DNA of 64,000 nt from Corynebacterium tuberculostearicum. GTDB lineage: Bacteria; Actinomycetota; Actinomycetes; Mycobacteriales; Mycobacteriaceae. The position numbers were made by a program, and so were the translations under genes. Below, one piece after another: positions 37,826 through 45,180 of this stretch (position 1 is its first letter; each line of letters opens with the position of its first letter). Location: assembly GCF_013408445.1 (NCBI RefSeq), contig NZ_JACBZL010000001.1, positions 1,612,001-1,676,000 of the forward strand, read 5' to 3'. The notes under the pieces are model-generated. The model ran no database searches. It was not told the origin of the DNA and was given only the letters and a program-made list of their open reading frames with translations.

Positions 37826-38722
37826 CTATGCTGCTTGTGTCAGTGTAGCTGAAGTCTCTGCTTCAAAAGCATCAGGAGCCACAAGATTGCACCAGGAGTG
37901 CCGCCTACGGGTGTTGTAGCGCATGCACCACCGGAAGACTTCCTGCCGGCAGGTGATCGGATTGTCAAAGACTTTCCGATCACGCAGCACTTCCCGCTTT
38001 AAAGTAGCGTTAAATGATTCTGCTAGGGCGTTATCCGCACTCGTTCCTACCGCTCCCATGGACTGGCGTACACCCAGCGACGAGCAGTAATTTCTGAACG
38101 CTTGTGAGGTGTACACGCTGCTGTGATCGGAATGAAAAATAGCCCCGTCAAGACTGCCACGCACACCGTGTGCGTGGGCTAGTGCATCGATGACCAGTGA
38201 GACACGCATGTGGTCTGCGAGTGCATAACCTGCAAGTTTCCGTGAATAGGTGTCAATGACTGTGGCCAAATACATGTTCTTGCCGCCCTTACACGGCAGG
38301 TAGGTAATGTCGCCGACATACACACGGTTTGGCTCGTCAGCTGTGAATGTACGGCCTACGAGATCTGGCATGACACGGTGACCAGGCTTGCGCCTGGTGG
38401 TGATGCATCGACGCCGTTTGCTAAAGCCTTTTAGCCCCATGGATTTCATGATGCGTGCAACCTTCTTATGATTGGTCGGGGTATACGCTGGGTCTTCCTT
38501 CAGGCTTGCGGCGATACGTTTAGCACCATAAAGCCCGTGCTCATCATCAAAGATGGTTGTAATTCTTGCACCAATAAGGGCATCGGAATACATCTTTAAC
38601 CTGCGCTTTTTACGGGTTTGCACCCATTTATAAAACGAGGAACGGTTCAGCTTTAAAACGTGGCACATCCGCTTAACCGAGTATTCGGTTCGGTGGTCAT
38701 AGACAAACTGGAAGCGGATCAC
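37826..38722 (-). CDS. IS3-family transposase OrfB
   Basis: 298 residues from a GTG that overlaps the orfA stop codon. An N-terminal HTH-like region (residues 1-110) precedes the rve integrase core: Asp in YVGDITYLPC, Asp in FHSDHSSVYTS, and Glu in NALAESFNAT, completing the DDE triad. Expression in this family usually depends on a -1 frameshift from orfA. Here it appears complete, although orfA is broken upstream. Confidence 0.92.
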   Translation of the reverse strand: MIRFQFVYDHRTEYSVKRMCHVLKLNRSSFYKWVQTRKKRRLKMYSDALIGARITTIFDDEHGLYGAKRIAASLKEDPAYTPTNHKKVARIMKSMGLKGFSKRRRCITTRRKPGHRVMPDLVGRTFTADEPNRVYVGDITYLPCKGGKNMYLATVIDTYSRKLAGYALADHMRVSLVIDALAHAHGVRGSLDGAIFHSDHSSVYTSQAFRNYCSSLGVRQSMGAVGTSADNALAESFNATLKREVLRDRKVFDNPITCRQEVFRWCMRYNTRRRHSWCNLVAPDAFEAETSATLTQAA

Positions 38723-39019
38723 CAGCGTGTCTCTTCGGCAAAATATTTCGCGGCCTTGCGCAGGATGTCGCGTTCTTCGCGCAGCTTCGCGTTCTCTTTT
38801 TCCAGCTGGCGGATTCGCTCAGAATCATTCGTCGCTTGGGCTTTATCATGCACGGCTTTAATGCGGGCACGTTTGCCGGTGCCGTACTTCTTGACCCAAG
38901 AATGCAGCGAGGCTCGATTAATACCGAGCTCTGCTGATGCTGAGTTCAACGAGAGGTCCCTCATTGTTTTCATAGAGGGCCACGGCATCGCGTTTGAACT
39001 GTTCGGAATACCTGGACAT
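38719..39019 (-). pseudogene. IS3-family OrfA with a frameshift
   Basis: The natural start is the ATG at 39019 (MSRYSEQFKRDAVALYENN), but the frame shifts by one base near 38955, after which LSLNSASAELGINRASLHSWVKKYG (HTH) and a coiled coil run on to the stop at 38719. The full length of 301 nt is one more than 100 codons, which confirms a single-base change. OrfA supplies DNA binding and the frameshift fusion, so the element is probably immobile on its own. Confidence 0.85.
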
Positions 39020-39088
39020 GGTGGTTGATTACCTTTCTTCCCAGTCCGACTGGGCTGGATATCAGGTGTCCACCAAATGGGGGTCAGG

Positions 39089-39390
39089 TCCGCCCTAGCC
39101 TAGTGAGGGACGCGTCAACTCGAAAGATTTATGCCGTTTGAGCTTAGCGTTTTCCTCGTGGCCTATGAATATGAATATACGCTTTAAAGGTGGATAGAAC
39201 TTGGGGATAAGGGGTAATTGGGGGTAATTAATTAGAATATTTTTACTGCGGGCTGTACATACTATAAGTGAATAAGTTAAGGTAAACCTGTTTCAGGCAT
39301 AGGTAAAGCCATTTACCATTTAGGGCTTGAGACAGACACATAAAGACGAGGCCGATTTTGGCATGCTTAACTTTCGGAAGGGGAAGTTCT
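39089..39390. other. AT-rich region upstream of the secreted peptide gene, with operator-like repeats
   Basis: About 300 bp with no gene. Around 39281-39317 it contains AGGTAAACCT (a short palindrome) and an inverted repeat GGTAAA-GCCA-TTTACC (39302-39317), sharing the GGTAAA half-site. A -10-like TACTAT is present near 39270. These features suggest promoter plus operator for the cassette, but I could not fix a -35 box. GGGGTAATT also occurs twice near 39205-39230. Confidence 0.45.
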
Positions 39391-39795
39391 GTGAAGAAGA
39401 AAATTGTAGCAGGGCTAGTTACTGCCTTGGCGGTTTCTATGTTCGCTGCTCCAGCAAATGCGGAGGGACACTTTGAAACTAGTGTTAGCGGGGTTCGCGA
39501 TGGATTCAGGACTCGCGGCTGGAGCGATCGAAACATTGATGGGTACAACACGGAGATTACAGCAGCTACCTGCTTAAATGCTGTACATGGATCTCCTGGA
39601 AAAGTTGAGATGACCCTACGCCGAGAGCTTTCTAAGAGGCCGGACCCCGACCTAGGATCGCGTTCGCTCAATAGATGCTATGGGGGATGGGACCGAGGCG
39701 GGTGGGGGCGCCAGGCTGCAGGAAAGTATCATGCCGATATCCATACATTTGATTGGAACCACTTGACCATCAAGTGGATGAAATTTGTATGGTAG
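39391..39795 (+). CDS. Small secreted Cys/Trp-containing protein of unknown family
   Basis: 134 residues from a GTG at 39391, chosen because a purine-rich GGAAGGGGAAG lies upstream and the resulting N terminus is a clean signal peptide (KKKIVAGLVTALAVSMFAAP, cleavage after ANA). An ATG at 39358 would add 11 residues. The mature part is about 110 residues, with two cysteines (mature positions 37 and 72), a glycine-rich GGWDRGGWGRQ and a Trp-rich end (FDWNHLTIKWMKFVW). This fits a secreted peptide bacteriocin or toxin, or a substrate sensed by the following transporter; I do not recognise the family. The ABC ATPase start codon overlaps its end. Confidence 0.72.
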   Translation: MKKKIVAGLVTALAVSMFAAPANAEGHFETSVSGVRDGFRTRGWSDRNIDGYNTEITAATCLNAVHGSPGKVEMTLRRELSKRPDPDLGSRSLNRCYGGWDRGGWGRQAAGKYHADIHTFDWNHLTIKWMKFVW

Positions 39796-40502
39796 TAACT
39801 GCTCGGGTTAATGCACTAAGAGTGCGGCGTTCAAATAAGACAATTCTGGATATACCGCAGCTGGTGATAGATGAACGCCCCACGCTTCTACTGGGGGCTA
39901 ATGGTGCTGGGAAATCAACGCTTTTTTCTGCTCTTGCATCAGATTCTTCTCCGAAGGAAGGAACAGTACTAAGGAAGGGATCTATATCTCTAGTAGAGCA
40001 GACATTCAATCCTATTATCGGTTTCACCTCTAGTGAGTACTGCGCTTATGTTGCTTGGTTGTTCGGGCGAGATAAAAAGACTGCAAAGAAAGAAAGCTTA
40101 GATTGGCTAGATTTTGTAGATTTGTCAAGAGTGTCTAGTCAACGGTGCGAAAGTCTTAGTGGAGGAGAACGCTCTAGGTTGGCGATCGCCACTGCGTTGA
40201 ACTCTGGGGCGGAAACATTACTGCTTGATGAACCTAGTGCGGCACTTGATCCACTCAGCAAAGAGCATGTCACTGAGGTATACCAACGGATTGTGGATAG
40301 AGGGCATAACCTAGTTGTCTCAACGCATGATGCTGGCGAACTACAGAGGCCTTTCGAGCGTGTTCTTGTTCTTGATAAGGGGAAGCTACATTTCGATGGT
40401 TCACGGCAAGATTTTGTACAGCTAGCTACAGAGTCGGGAAATACCCCGGCGCATATTCTCTCACGATCTTTTGTACGGAGAGGAAATTACAGTGATTCCT
40501 AA
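39789..40502 (+). CDS. ABC transporter ATP-binding protein
   Basis: 237 residues from an ATG at 39789 that overlaps the end of the secreted-protein gene (ATGGTAG). Walker A is GANGAGKST, the Q-loop region is SLVEQTFNP, the signature LSGGERSRLAIA, Walker B LLLDEPSAALD, and the switch histidine is in VSTHD. All catalytic elements are present. It is a single-domain ATPase that should pair with the membrane proteins encoded next. Codon use and base composition are low-GC compared with the core genes, like the rest of this island. Confidence 0.93.
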   Translation: MVVTARVNALRVRRSNKTILDIPQLVIDERPTLLLGANGAGKSTLFSALASDSSPKEGTVLRKGSISLVEQTFNPIIGFTSSEYCAYVAWLFGRDKKTAKKESLDWLDFVDLSRVSSQRCESLSGGERSRLAIATALNSGAETLLLDEPSAALDPLSKEHVTEVYQRIVDRGHNLVVSTHDAGELQRPFERVLVLDKGKLHFDGSRQDFVQLATESGNTPAHILSRSFVRRGNYSDS

Positions 40503-41631
40503 TTTCGGTGTTAAACACTGGCTTCGTCGGCCATCATTATGGATTTGCCTTATTGGGCTAATCCTTAGCGCAGTTCCTATTTCGGAGTTAGGAAAGGCGC
40601 CATACTATGAGTCGAATGCTGCTCAATCTACATTGGTATTCTTCGTAATTGCGCCTGCGGTTTCTGCCGCAATGGCATGGGAAGCATCACGTTTTCGTCC
40701 TCTAGTGCAGATGGGGAGAAAATCTGTGGCTCGTATTTATGTGAACCGAATGTTTGTATGGTCGCTGATTTTTCCTCTTAGCTATGTATTAGCAAGTCTT
40801 TCACAAAGTACTGATTCTGCGCTGTTCGGCTCTTTAATCTTTTGGGTTATGCTGGCTTATTCGTCCATCGTCGGTATCTGTTGGACGCTAATCGGAAGTG
40901 CACTTGGTTTTTCGTTTAAACCACTGGTATCAGTGTCTGTATCAGCTGCGCTTGCATATACGTGGTATGCGGTAGTTCCAGCCACTTCTCCTGGAGCCCT
41001 AAGACATATAACTGGTGATTTTTTAGCGTGCTGTTCTTTTGACGCAACGCTAGATGTGAAAGCAATTGGGACAGCGATTGCAGGGATTATCGGAGCTACG
41101 CTGACCATAGTCTCGGCTGCGGCACTGTTTAGGCACAGTAGTAAATTGTATATATTAACTTCCTTTTTAGGGCTTCTCTGTCTTATCGGCTCTTTTGCTT
41201 GGGCGCAGCAACTCACAGAGTTTGGCCTTGCACAAAGAGATTCTCGTCAGGTTGTTTGCTCTTCTAATGTATGCGCATGGCCTGAAGTTCCTAGCGAAAA
41301 TATATTACTTAATATCCAGGCGAGGGATGCTTTTTCTGAAATAGCGCCTACTGAGTGGAGAGATTTTTCAGAGCGTCCTGTGATGTGGGGAGATTTTTCG
41401 GAAGAGCATTTAAGTTTAAGCGGCCAATCCACGGTAGAGGGGATAGTTGGAGAGTTCGTGGATCAAGCTGGATCTGCAGAACTGATTCGTTCAGACTCTA
41501 AAATCTGCGGAATTCCGGCGAAAGATTTGGGAATTACGCTTAGTGGTCTTCCTTGGGAGCCTAATCGACAAGTTAACGTTGGAGATGTTGTCCAGCGTAT
41601 CGAACACACTGTGTGCAGAGTTAGCAATTAG
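40492..41631 (+). CDS. Membrane protein, probable ABC permease with Cys-containing tail
   Basis: 379 residues from a GTG at 40492, which has AGAGGAA upstream and overlaps the ATPase end by 11 bp; an ATG at 40471 is less likely. About six hydrophobic segments fill residues 12-255. The last 125 residues are soluble, probably outside the membrane, with four cysteines (QVVCSSNVCAW, KICGI, TVCRV), which may form disulfides. I recognise no family. Its place between ATPase and second membrane protein suggests the permease half of the transporter. Confidence 0.72.
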   Translation: MIPNFGVKHWLRRPSLWICLIGLILSAVPISELGKAPYYESNAAQSTLVFFVIAPAVSAAMAWEASRFRPLVQMGRKSVARIYVNRMFVWSLIFPLSYVLASLSQSTDSALFGSLIFWVMLAYSSIVGICWTLIGSALGFSFKPLVSVSVSAALAYTWYAVVPATSPGALRHITGDFLACCSFDATLDVKAIGTAIAGIIGATLTIVSAAALFRHSSKLYILTSFLGLLCLIGSFAWAQQLTEFGLAQRDSRQVVCSSNVCAWPEVPSENILLNIQARDAFSEIAPTEWRDFSERPVMWGDFSEEHLSLSGQSTVEGIVGEFVDQAGSAELIRSDSKICGIPAKDLGITLSGLPWEPNRQVNVGDVVQRIEHTVCRVSN

Positions 41632-41634
41632 CTC

Positions 41635-42213
41635 ATGACATCATACGCATTCTTGTACTGCCGTGGGCATAGGCTAATTACTGTTTTAGTCATGGTGCTG
41701 TTTATTGGCTTTGTTCTTGCTTTTGCTGAGGGATGGTTACTAAATATCCCTTGGCTCAATGATACTGCTGGGGCGAACGTTGGCACTTTATGTTCGTTTT
41801 CTTATGCCGCATTGCCAGTGATTTTTTTCAGAAATCAGATTTCCAGGTTAGAAGCGCAAGCTTCACGGAATTGGCTGTTTATTGACGGTATAGTCCTCGT
41901 AACTTTATGGGTTATTCCTTGGGTATTTTCCCTTTGCGGCATAGGAAGCACTAGATTTGCTTATGTATCTACTGTTCTTACAGGTTTGACGCTTCTTATA
42001 GGTAGATATGTGAGTGTGGATACACTTGCTTTGTTGCTTGTAGCACAGCTTGTGTTACAAACTGCTCTTTGGCCATCATTGTCTGATACGAATTGGAAAC
42101 TCCTTCTTTTCGCTTTAGAGGTTCCACCCGGCCGTATTCCATTAATATTAAGCGTGGTTTCTTTTTTCATGAGTGTTGTTTCTTTGCGTAAATTCAAGCG
42201 CTCTGCGTTTTAG
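41635..42213 (+). CDS. Second membrane protein of the ABC cassette
   Basis: 192 residues, start 3 nt after the preceding stop codon. Five or six hydrophobic helices are visible (VLVMVLFIGFVLAFAEG; IDGIVLVTLWVIPWVFSLCG; the 115-160 region; PLILSVVSFFMSVVSL). No soluble domain of note and no recognised motif. It may be a permease partner or a dedicated immunity protein; the sequence does not decide. It closes the four-gene cassette. Confidence 0.7.
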   Translation: MTSYAFLYCRGHRLITVLVMVLFIGFVLAFAEGWLLNIPWLNDTAGANVGTLCSFSYAALPVIFFRNQISRLEAQASRNWLFIDGIVLVTLWVIPWVFSLCGIGSTRFAYVSTVLTGLTLLIGRYVSVDTLALLLVAQLVLQTALWPSLSDTNWKLLLFALEVPPGRIPLILSVVSFFMSVVSLRKFKRSAF

Positions 42214-42437
42214 CTAACAGTAGAGCGCGTCAATTCTTTGTGCGTGGGGTGGGGAACAGGTATTTTACTGAAGCAACCAGGGCAGGCCACGATCGTTTGA
42301 TTGATAGATTGTTTCCAGCTGGGAAATTGGACTTCTTTCTCGAATCGGCCGGCTGTGTCTGAAGTACTTTTCCTGTTTAGCCCGCCTAGAAGTTCGTTTG
42401 TTTTCAATCTGGAAGAGCGTGATGCTCCTATGTTGTG
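42214..42437. other. Spacer between the cassette and the IS110 element
   Basis: About 220 bp with no convincing gene. It contains the right boundary of the IS110 element near 42424 and a GCTCCTAT direct repeat of the other boundary. A short minus-strand open frame at 42210-42407 has no recognisable features. Confidence 0.5.
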
Positions 42438-43667
42438 TCAAGCTGATTTGAGAAGTTCTTCATAAGCCAACCTCAACTCCGGCAAAGGGCGCTTGCCGGT
42501 TTCGATATCACTGATTCTCGCCGGGGCACACCCGAGTTTTTCAGCAACCTGGGCTTGCGATAACTGCCTCTCGATCCGTCGAGCTTTGAGTTCATCAACC
42601 TCTACCTGGCCCGTTGGAAGAACGGCCTGACCCAAGCACAACACCCGGTAGACCTCCCTGACAATGGCGCGTTTCAGACACCGTAAGATCTCCTTTTTCG
42701 ACAATCCTTCCTTGGTGCGTTTGGCTACGTAGTCCCTGGTGCGTTGGTCATGATGCATCCGCACCAACGCGATCCGATGCAACGCAGAATTCGCCCGACG
42801 ATCACCACCCCGGTTGAGACGGTGCCGATGAGTCCGTCCAGAACTAGCCGGAATCGGTGCGGCCCCGCACAGATGAGCTAATGCTGCCTCGGAGTGAATC
42901 CGGCCTGGATTATCCCCCACACTGACAATCAGATCAGCAGCCACCACGGAACCACACCCAAATATCGAGGTCACATGCGGATTGATCATCTCAACCAGGA
43001 TACTGATGTGTTTTTCCAGCTGCGTACCCTGTTTCTGTAAATCACGATAGGTGGTGGCTAATGTCTTCAACGCGAGGAGCACCCCATTTCTGGGGTCGGC
43101 CAGGTCAGCTGATGGTCGGCACCGGGACAAGGCCTCCACCATGACCAATGTGGACATCGCACTATAGCGGCGTCGAATCTCATCGGGTGCTGTGACCAGC
43201 AACGATTTGATCGTTGTCATCAGTTTCGCTGCTGTCATCACGAGCTGACGGCGGGTGATCTGCAACCCACGGAGGGATTCCACTGGCCCGGAAGTGTCTT
43301 TCGGGATGCTTAAGGCTTCCCCGGTGAGCACCTGGCGGGCGGCAGCGACAGCATCAACGGGGTCTGATTTGCCGTCCCGGCGTCGAACGGCCCGGGTAGG
43401 GCGTAAGACTTCTACGACTGAGTATTTCTGGGTGCGAAGGTGGCGTGTCAGGCCTGCTCCATAGGAGCTGGTTCCTTCCACACCGACGGTGGTGACACCG
43501 TAGGTTGCCATGAACTCTGAAATCGCCACGTAGCCAGGGTTGGTGGCGGGGAAGGTGTCGGTGGCGATGTGCCGGCCGGTGTCCGAAATAACGGCAACAG
43601 TGTGGGTATCGGTGTGGGTGTCGATTCCGGCAACGGGGCCGGTGGGGCAGTCGAAAGTGGTAGACAT
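42438..43667 (-). CDS. IS110-family transposase with a C-terminal XRE-type HTH
   Basis: 409 residues. The RuvC-like DEDD catalytic residues appear as Asp16 (GIDTHTD), Glu64 (VGVEGTSS), Asp102 and Asp105 (KSDPVDA). The Transposase_20 domain has its expected serine in PIPASSGRTH. Unusually, residues from about 355 form an XRE-type helix-turn-helix (QLSQAQVAEKLGCAPARISDIETGKR). IS110 enzymes normally end before such a domain, so it may be a gained DNA-binding tail. Members use a bridge RNA encoded next to the gene to choose the target. Confidence 0.93.
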   Translation of the reverse strand: MSTTFDCPTGPVAGIDTHTDTHTVAVISDTGRHIATDTFPATNPGYVAISEFMATYGVTTVGVEGTSSYGAGLTRHLRTQKYSVVEVLRPTRAVRRRDGKSDPVDAVAAARQVLTGEALSIPKDTSGPVESLRGLQITRRQLVMTAAKLMTTIKSLLVTAPDEIRRRYSAMSTLVMVEALSRCRPSADLADPRNGVLLALKTLATTYRDLQKQGTQLEKHISILVEMINPHVTSIFGCGSVVAADLIVSVGDNPGRIHSEAALAHLCGAAPIPASSGRTHRHRLNRGGDRRANSALHRIALVRMHHDQRTRDYVAKRTKEGLSKKEILRCLKRAIVREVYRVLCLGQAVLPTGQVEVDELKARRIERQLSQAQVAEKLGCAPARISDIETGKRPLPELRLAYEELLKSA

Positions 43668-43802
43668 TGGGGATCAGGTCCTGTCTGTGAGCAAACGTGC
43701 GGGTGACCCGCGATCCGGGGTTTCCGGGCAGACAAGACGCTGATGGGACGACTACACTAGACACCTGCCGGGGTGGTCACGGTGGAGACGTCACGCTCCT
43801 AT
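43668..43802 (-). ncRNA. Candidate bridge RNA region of the IS110 element
   Basis: In IS110-family elements the non-coding left end upstream of the recombinase encodes a structured bridge RNA. Here the only non-coding part of useful size is this 135-bp stretch, read on the minus strand. It contains short hairpin-forming pieces such as GCGGGT-C-ACCCGC and CCGGAAACCCCGG. Placement follows the family; no guide loops were matched to a target. Confidence 0.4.
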
Positions 43803-44396
43803 AAGGTCATGGGCGGATTCACCAGATTGCGGTACAGGGTCGGAACTAACATGGAAGACAGATCACGCTGAAGGCACATGAGGAGATCATGGCCAGTCAA
43901 GAAGTGGGTCATTCCACGTGGTTCCGATCCTGTATTCCCATTATCAGCGTCTAGAAAGAAGCGTTTGACGTAGGCGAGATAAATATTAGATATATGCATT
44001 GGCCATAGTCCTATTCTTTAACCTTTGCCAGGGATCTTGCGTTTAGCATGAGCTGGACCCTAACACCGCTCCTGACACTGTCCTCGATTCAGAAAGAACA
44101 GATACACCACTTCCATGGGCTTGACCGGATCCTCTTCGAAATCCAACAGTTGGCCTTCTTGGATATCCCCAGTCATTCCTGGTGCGATAGCTGCAAGAGC
44201 GGTGAGGATACTTTTTAACTCTACCTCTGAAATAGGTGCGTGGTAGCACGAGTCGTTTGAAACAACTCGACAACAACTAATGCAATTTAGTCGAGTCTAT
44301 AAGACGATACCTGCAGTTAAACACTATAAAACAAAGTTGTTTCAAGTTGTTTTGCAATTGACCAAGTGAATGGAGTGCTATACCGCATGAAGAAAA
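43803..44396. other. Remnant region right of the IS110 element
   Basis: About 600 bp, low-GC, without an intact gene. It holds repeated AACAAC-type tracts around 44240-44340 and a possible protein remnant at 44060-44272. I saw no tRNA or attachment site here. Confidence 0.5.
44060..44272 (-). pseudogene. Possible C-terminal remnant of an unknown protein
   Basis: One minus-strand frame without a start codon reads an amphipathic, protein-like stretch (DSCYHAPISEVELKSILTAL, then PGMTGDIQEGQLLDFEED, then VVYLFFLNRGQCQERC) and ends at a stop at 44060. It looks like the end of a real protein cut off on its N-terminal side, but no family was recognised. Confidence 0.3.
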
Positions 44397-44424
44397 AGCC
44401 CGCAGCCAAAGGTGGCTGGGGGCT
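44397..44424 (-). terminator. Intrinsic terminator of the yceI gene
   Basis: AGCCC-G-CAGCCA, loop AAGG, TGGCTG-G-GGGCT (44397-44424). On the minus strand it is followed by TTTTTCTTC. It lies about 40 bp past the yceI stop codon. Confidence 0.88.
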
Positions 44425-44463
44425 AGGAGATGCTCAAGACCTTTAGTGCCTAAGGCTGCCGGC

Positions 44464-44997
44464 TTACTGCTTGATAGCGGAGACCTCGAGCTCAATCTTG
44501 ATCTCCTCGGAGACCAGCACGCCGCCGGTCTTCAGCGGGGCGTTGAAGTCGATGCCGAAGTCCTTGCGGTTGATCTTGGTGGTTGCCTCGAAGCCCAAGC
44601 GGGTATTGCCAAATGGGTCCTCAGCGGTAGCAACATCGTCAACGTCGAGGTCGACGGACTTGGTGGTGTCCTTAATGGTGAGGTCACCGGTGACGGTGCC
44701 GTTGCCATTCTCATCAACGTTGAGGTTGGTGGCCTTGAAGGTGATCTCCGGGTACTGCTCTACTGCGAAGAAGTCCTCATTTTTTACGTGTGCATCGCGG
44801 TCATCGTTGCCGGTGGTGATGGAAGCGGTGCGGATGGTTGCCTCAGCAGCGGACTCGGCGATGTTCTCGGCCACGGTGATGGTGCTTTCGAAGTCTGCGA
44901 AGTTACCGCGAACCTTGGTCACCATCGCGTGCTTGGCGACGAATCCGATAGCGGTGTGGGCTGGGTCTAGTGCGTAGGTACCTGCTGCGAGGGACAT
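44464..44997 (-). CDS. YceI-family lipid-binding protein
   Basis: 177 residues from the ATG at 44997 (MSLAAGTYALDP), which has TTAGGAG 8 nt upstream; an in-frame start at 45051 adds 18 residues with no such site. The YceI lipocalin-like fold is recognisable from DPAHTAIGFVAKHAMVTKVRG, then DDRDAHVKNEDFFAVEQYPEITF and a GDLTIKDTTKSVDLDVD strand pair. No signal peptide is visible, so it is cytoplasmic. Family members bind polyisoprenoid or other lipids; the ligand here is unknown. Confidence 0.92.
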   Translation of the reverse strand: MSLAAGTYALDPAHTAIGFVAKHAMVTKVRGNFADFESTITVAENIAESAAEATIRTASITTGNDDRDAHVKNEDFFAVEQYPEITFKATNLNVDENGNGTVTGDLTIKDTTKSVDLDVDDVATAEDPFGNTRLGFEATTKINRKDFGIDFNAPLKTGGVLVSEEIKIELEVSAIKQ

Positions 44998-45134
44998 GAT
45001 GAATACTCCTAAGGCTGTTGTGTGCGTTACGCCCCACCGTGTACGTACCACTTCTAAATAGCCAACACGTGAAGTAAATGATTTTTGAACGTGCAGTTCA
45101 AAGAGGTGTGAATGCGGAAAATCTTAAGAAAGAA

Positions 45135-45167
45135 GGCCGAATCGAGGGTCGTGTCCTCGATTCAGCC
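45135..45167 (-). terminator. Intrinsic terminator of murJ
   Basis: Arms of 13 bases with one mismatch (45135-45147 and 45155-45167) and a 7-nt loop. On the minus strand a TTCTTTCTTAAG tract follows. The hairpin lies 14 bp past the murJ stop codon at 45181. Confidence 0.85.
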
Positions 45168-45180
45168 GTGTGGGCTGTGC

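Larger units (their letters stand above)
37791..39088 (-). mobile_element. IS3-family insertion sequence
   Basis: About 1.3 kb bounded by imperfect terminal inverted repeats: TGACCCCCGGAAAGTGGACAC at 37793 and its inverted partner ending at 39086, sharing 16 of 21 positions (8-bp blocks at each end match perfectly). It holds orfA (frameshifted) and orfB (intact) in the minus direction. It abuts and truncates the older IS3 remnant at 36826. No clear target-site duplication is visible, so one flank may have been deleted. Confidence 0.85.
42424..43802 (-). mobile_element. IS110-family insertion sequence
   Basis: About 1.38 kb. The same-direction 8-bp GCTCCTAT occurs at 42424-42431 and 43795-43802, extending imperfectly on one side (11 of 14 positions), and brackets the transposase gene. 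That fits an IS110 element, which has no terminal inverted repeats and duplicates a short core. About 135 bp lies upstream of the transposase and only about 14 bp downstream, the long-left-end, short-right-end layout typical of the family. The exact boundaries are estimates. Confidence 0.65.

Noticed and set aside
39391..39795. Assignment of the secreted peptide to the lactococcin 972 family
   Set aside because: The mature part is longer, has two cysteines and lacks the repeated short motifs I associate with that family, and the neighbouring membrane proteins do not look like DUF1430.
42210..42407. Short minus-strand ORF after the cassette
   Set aside because: No start signal, no motif, and it overlaps the end of the membrane-protein gene.
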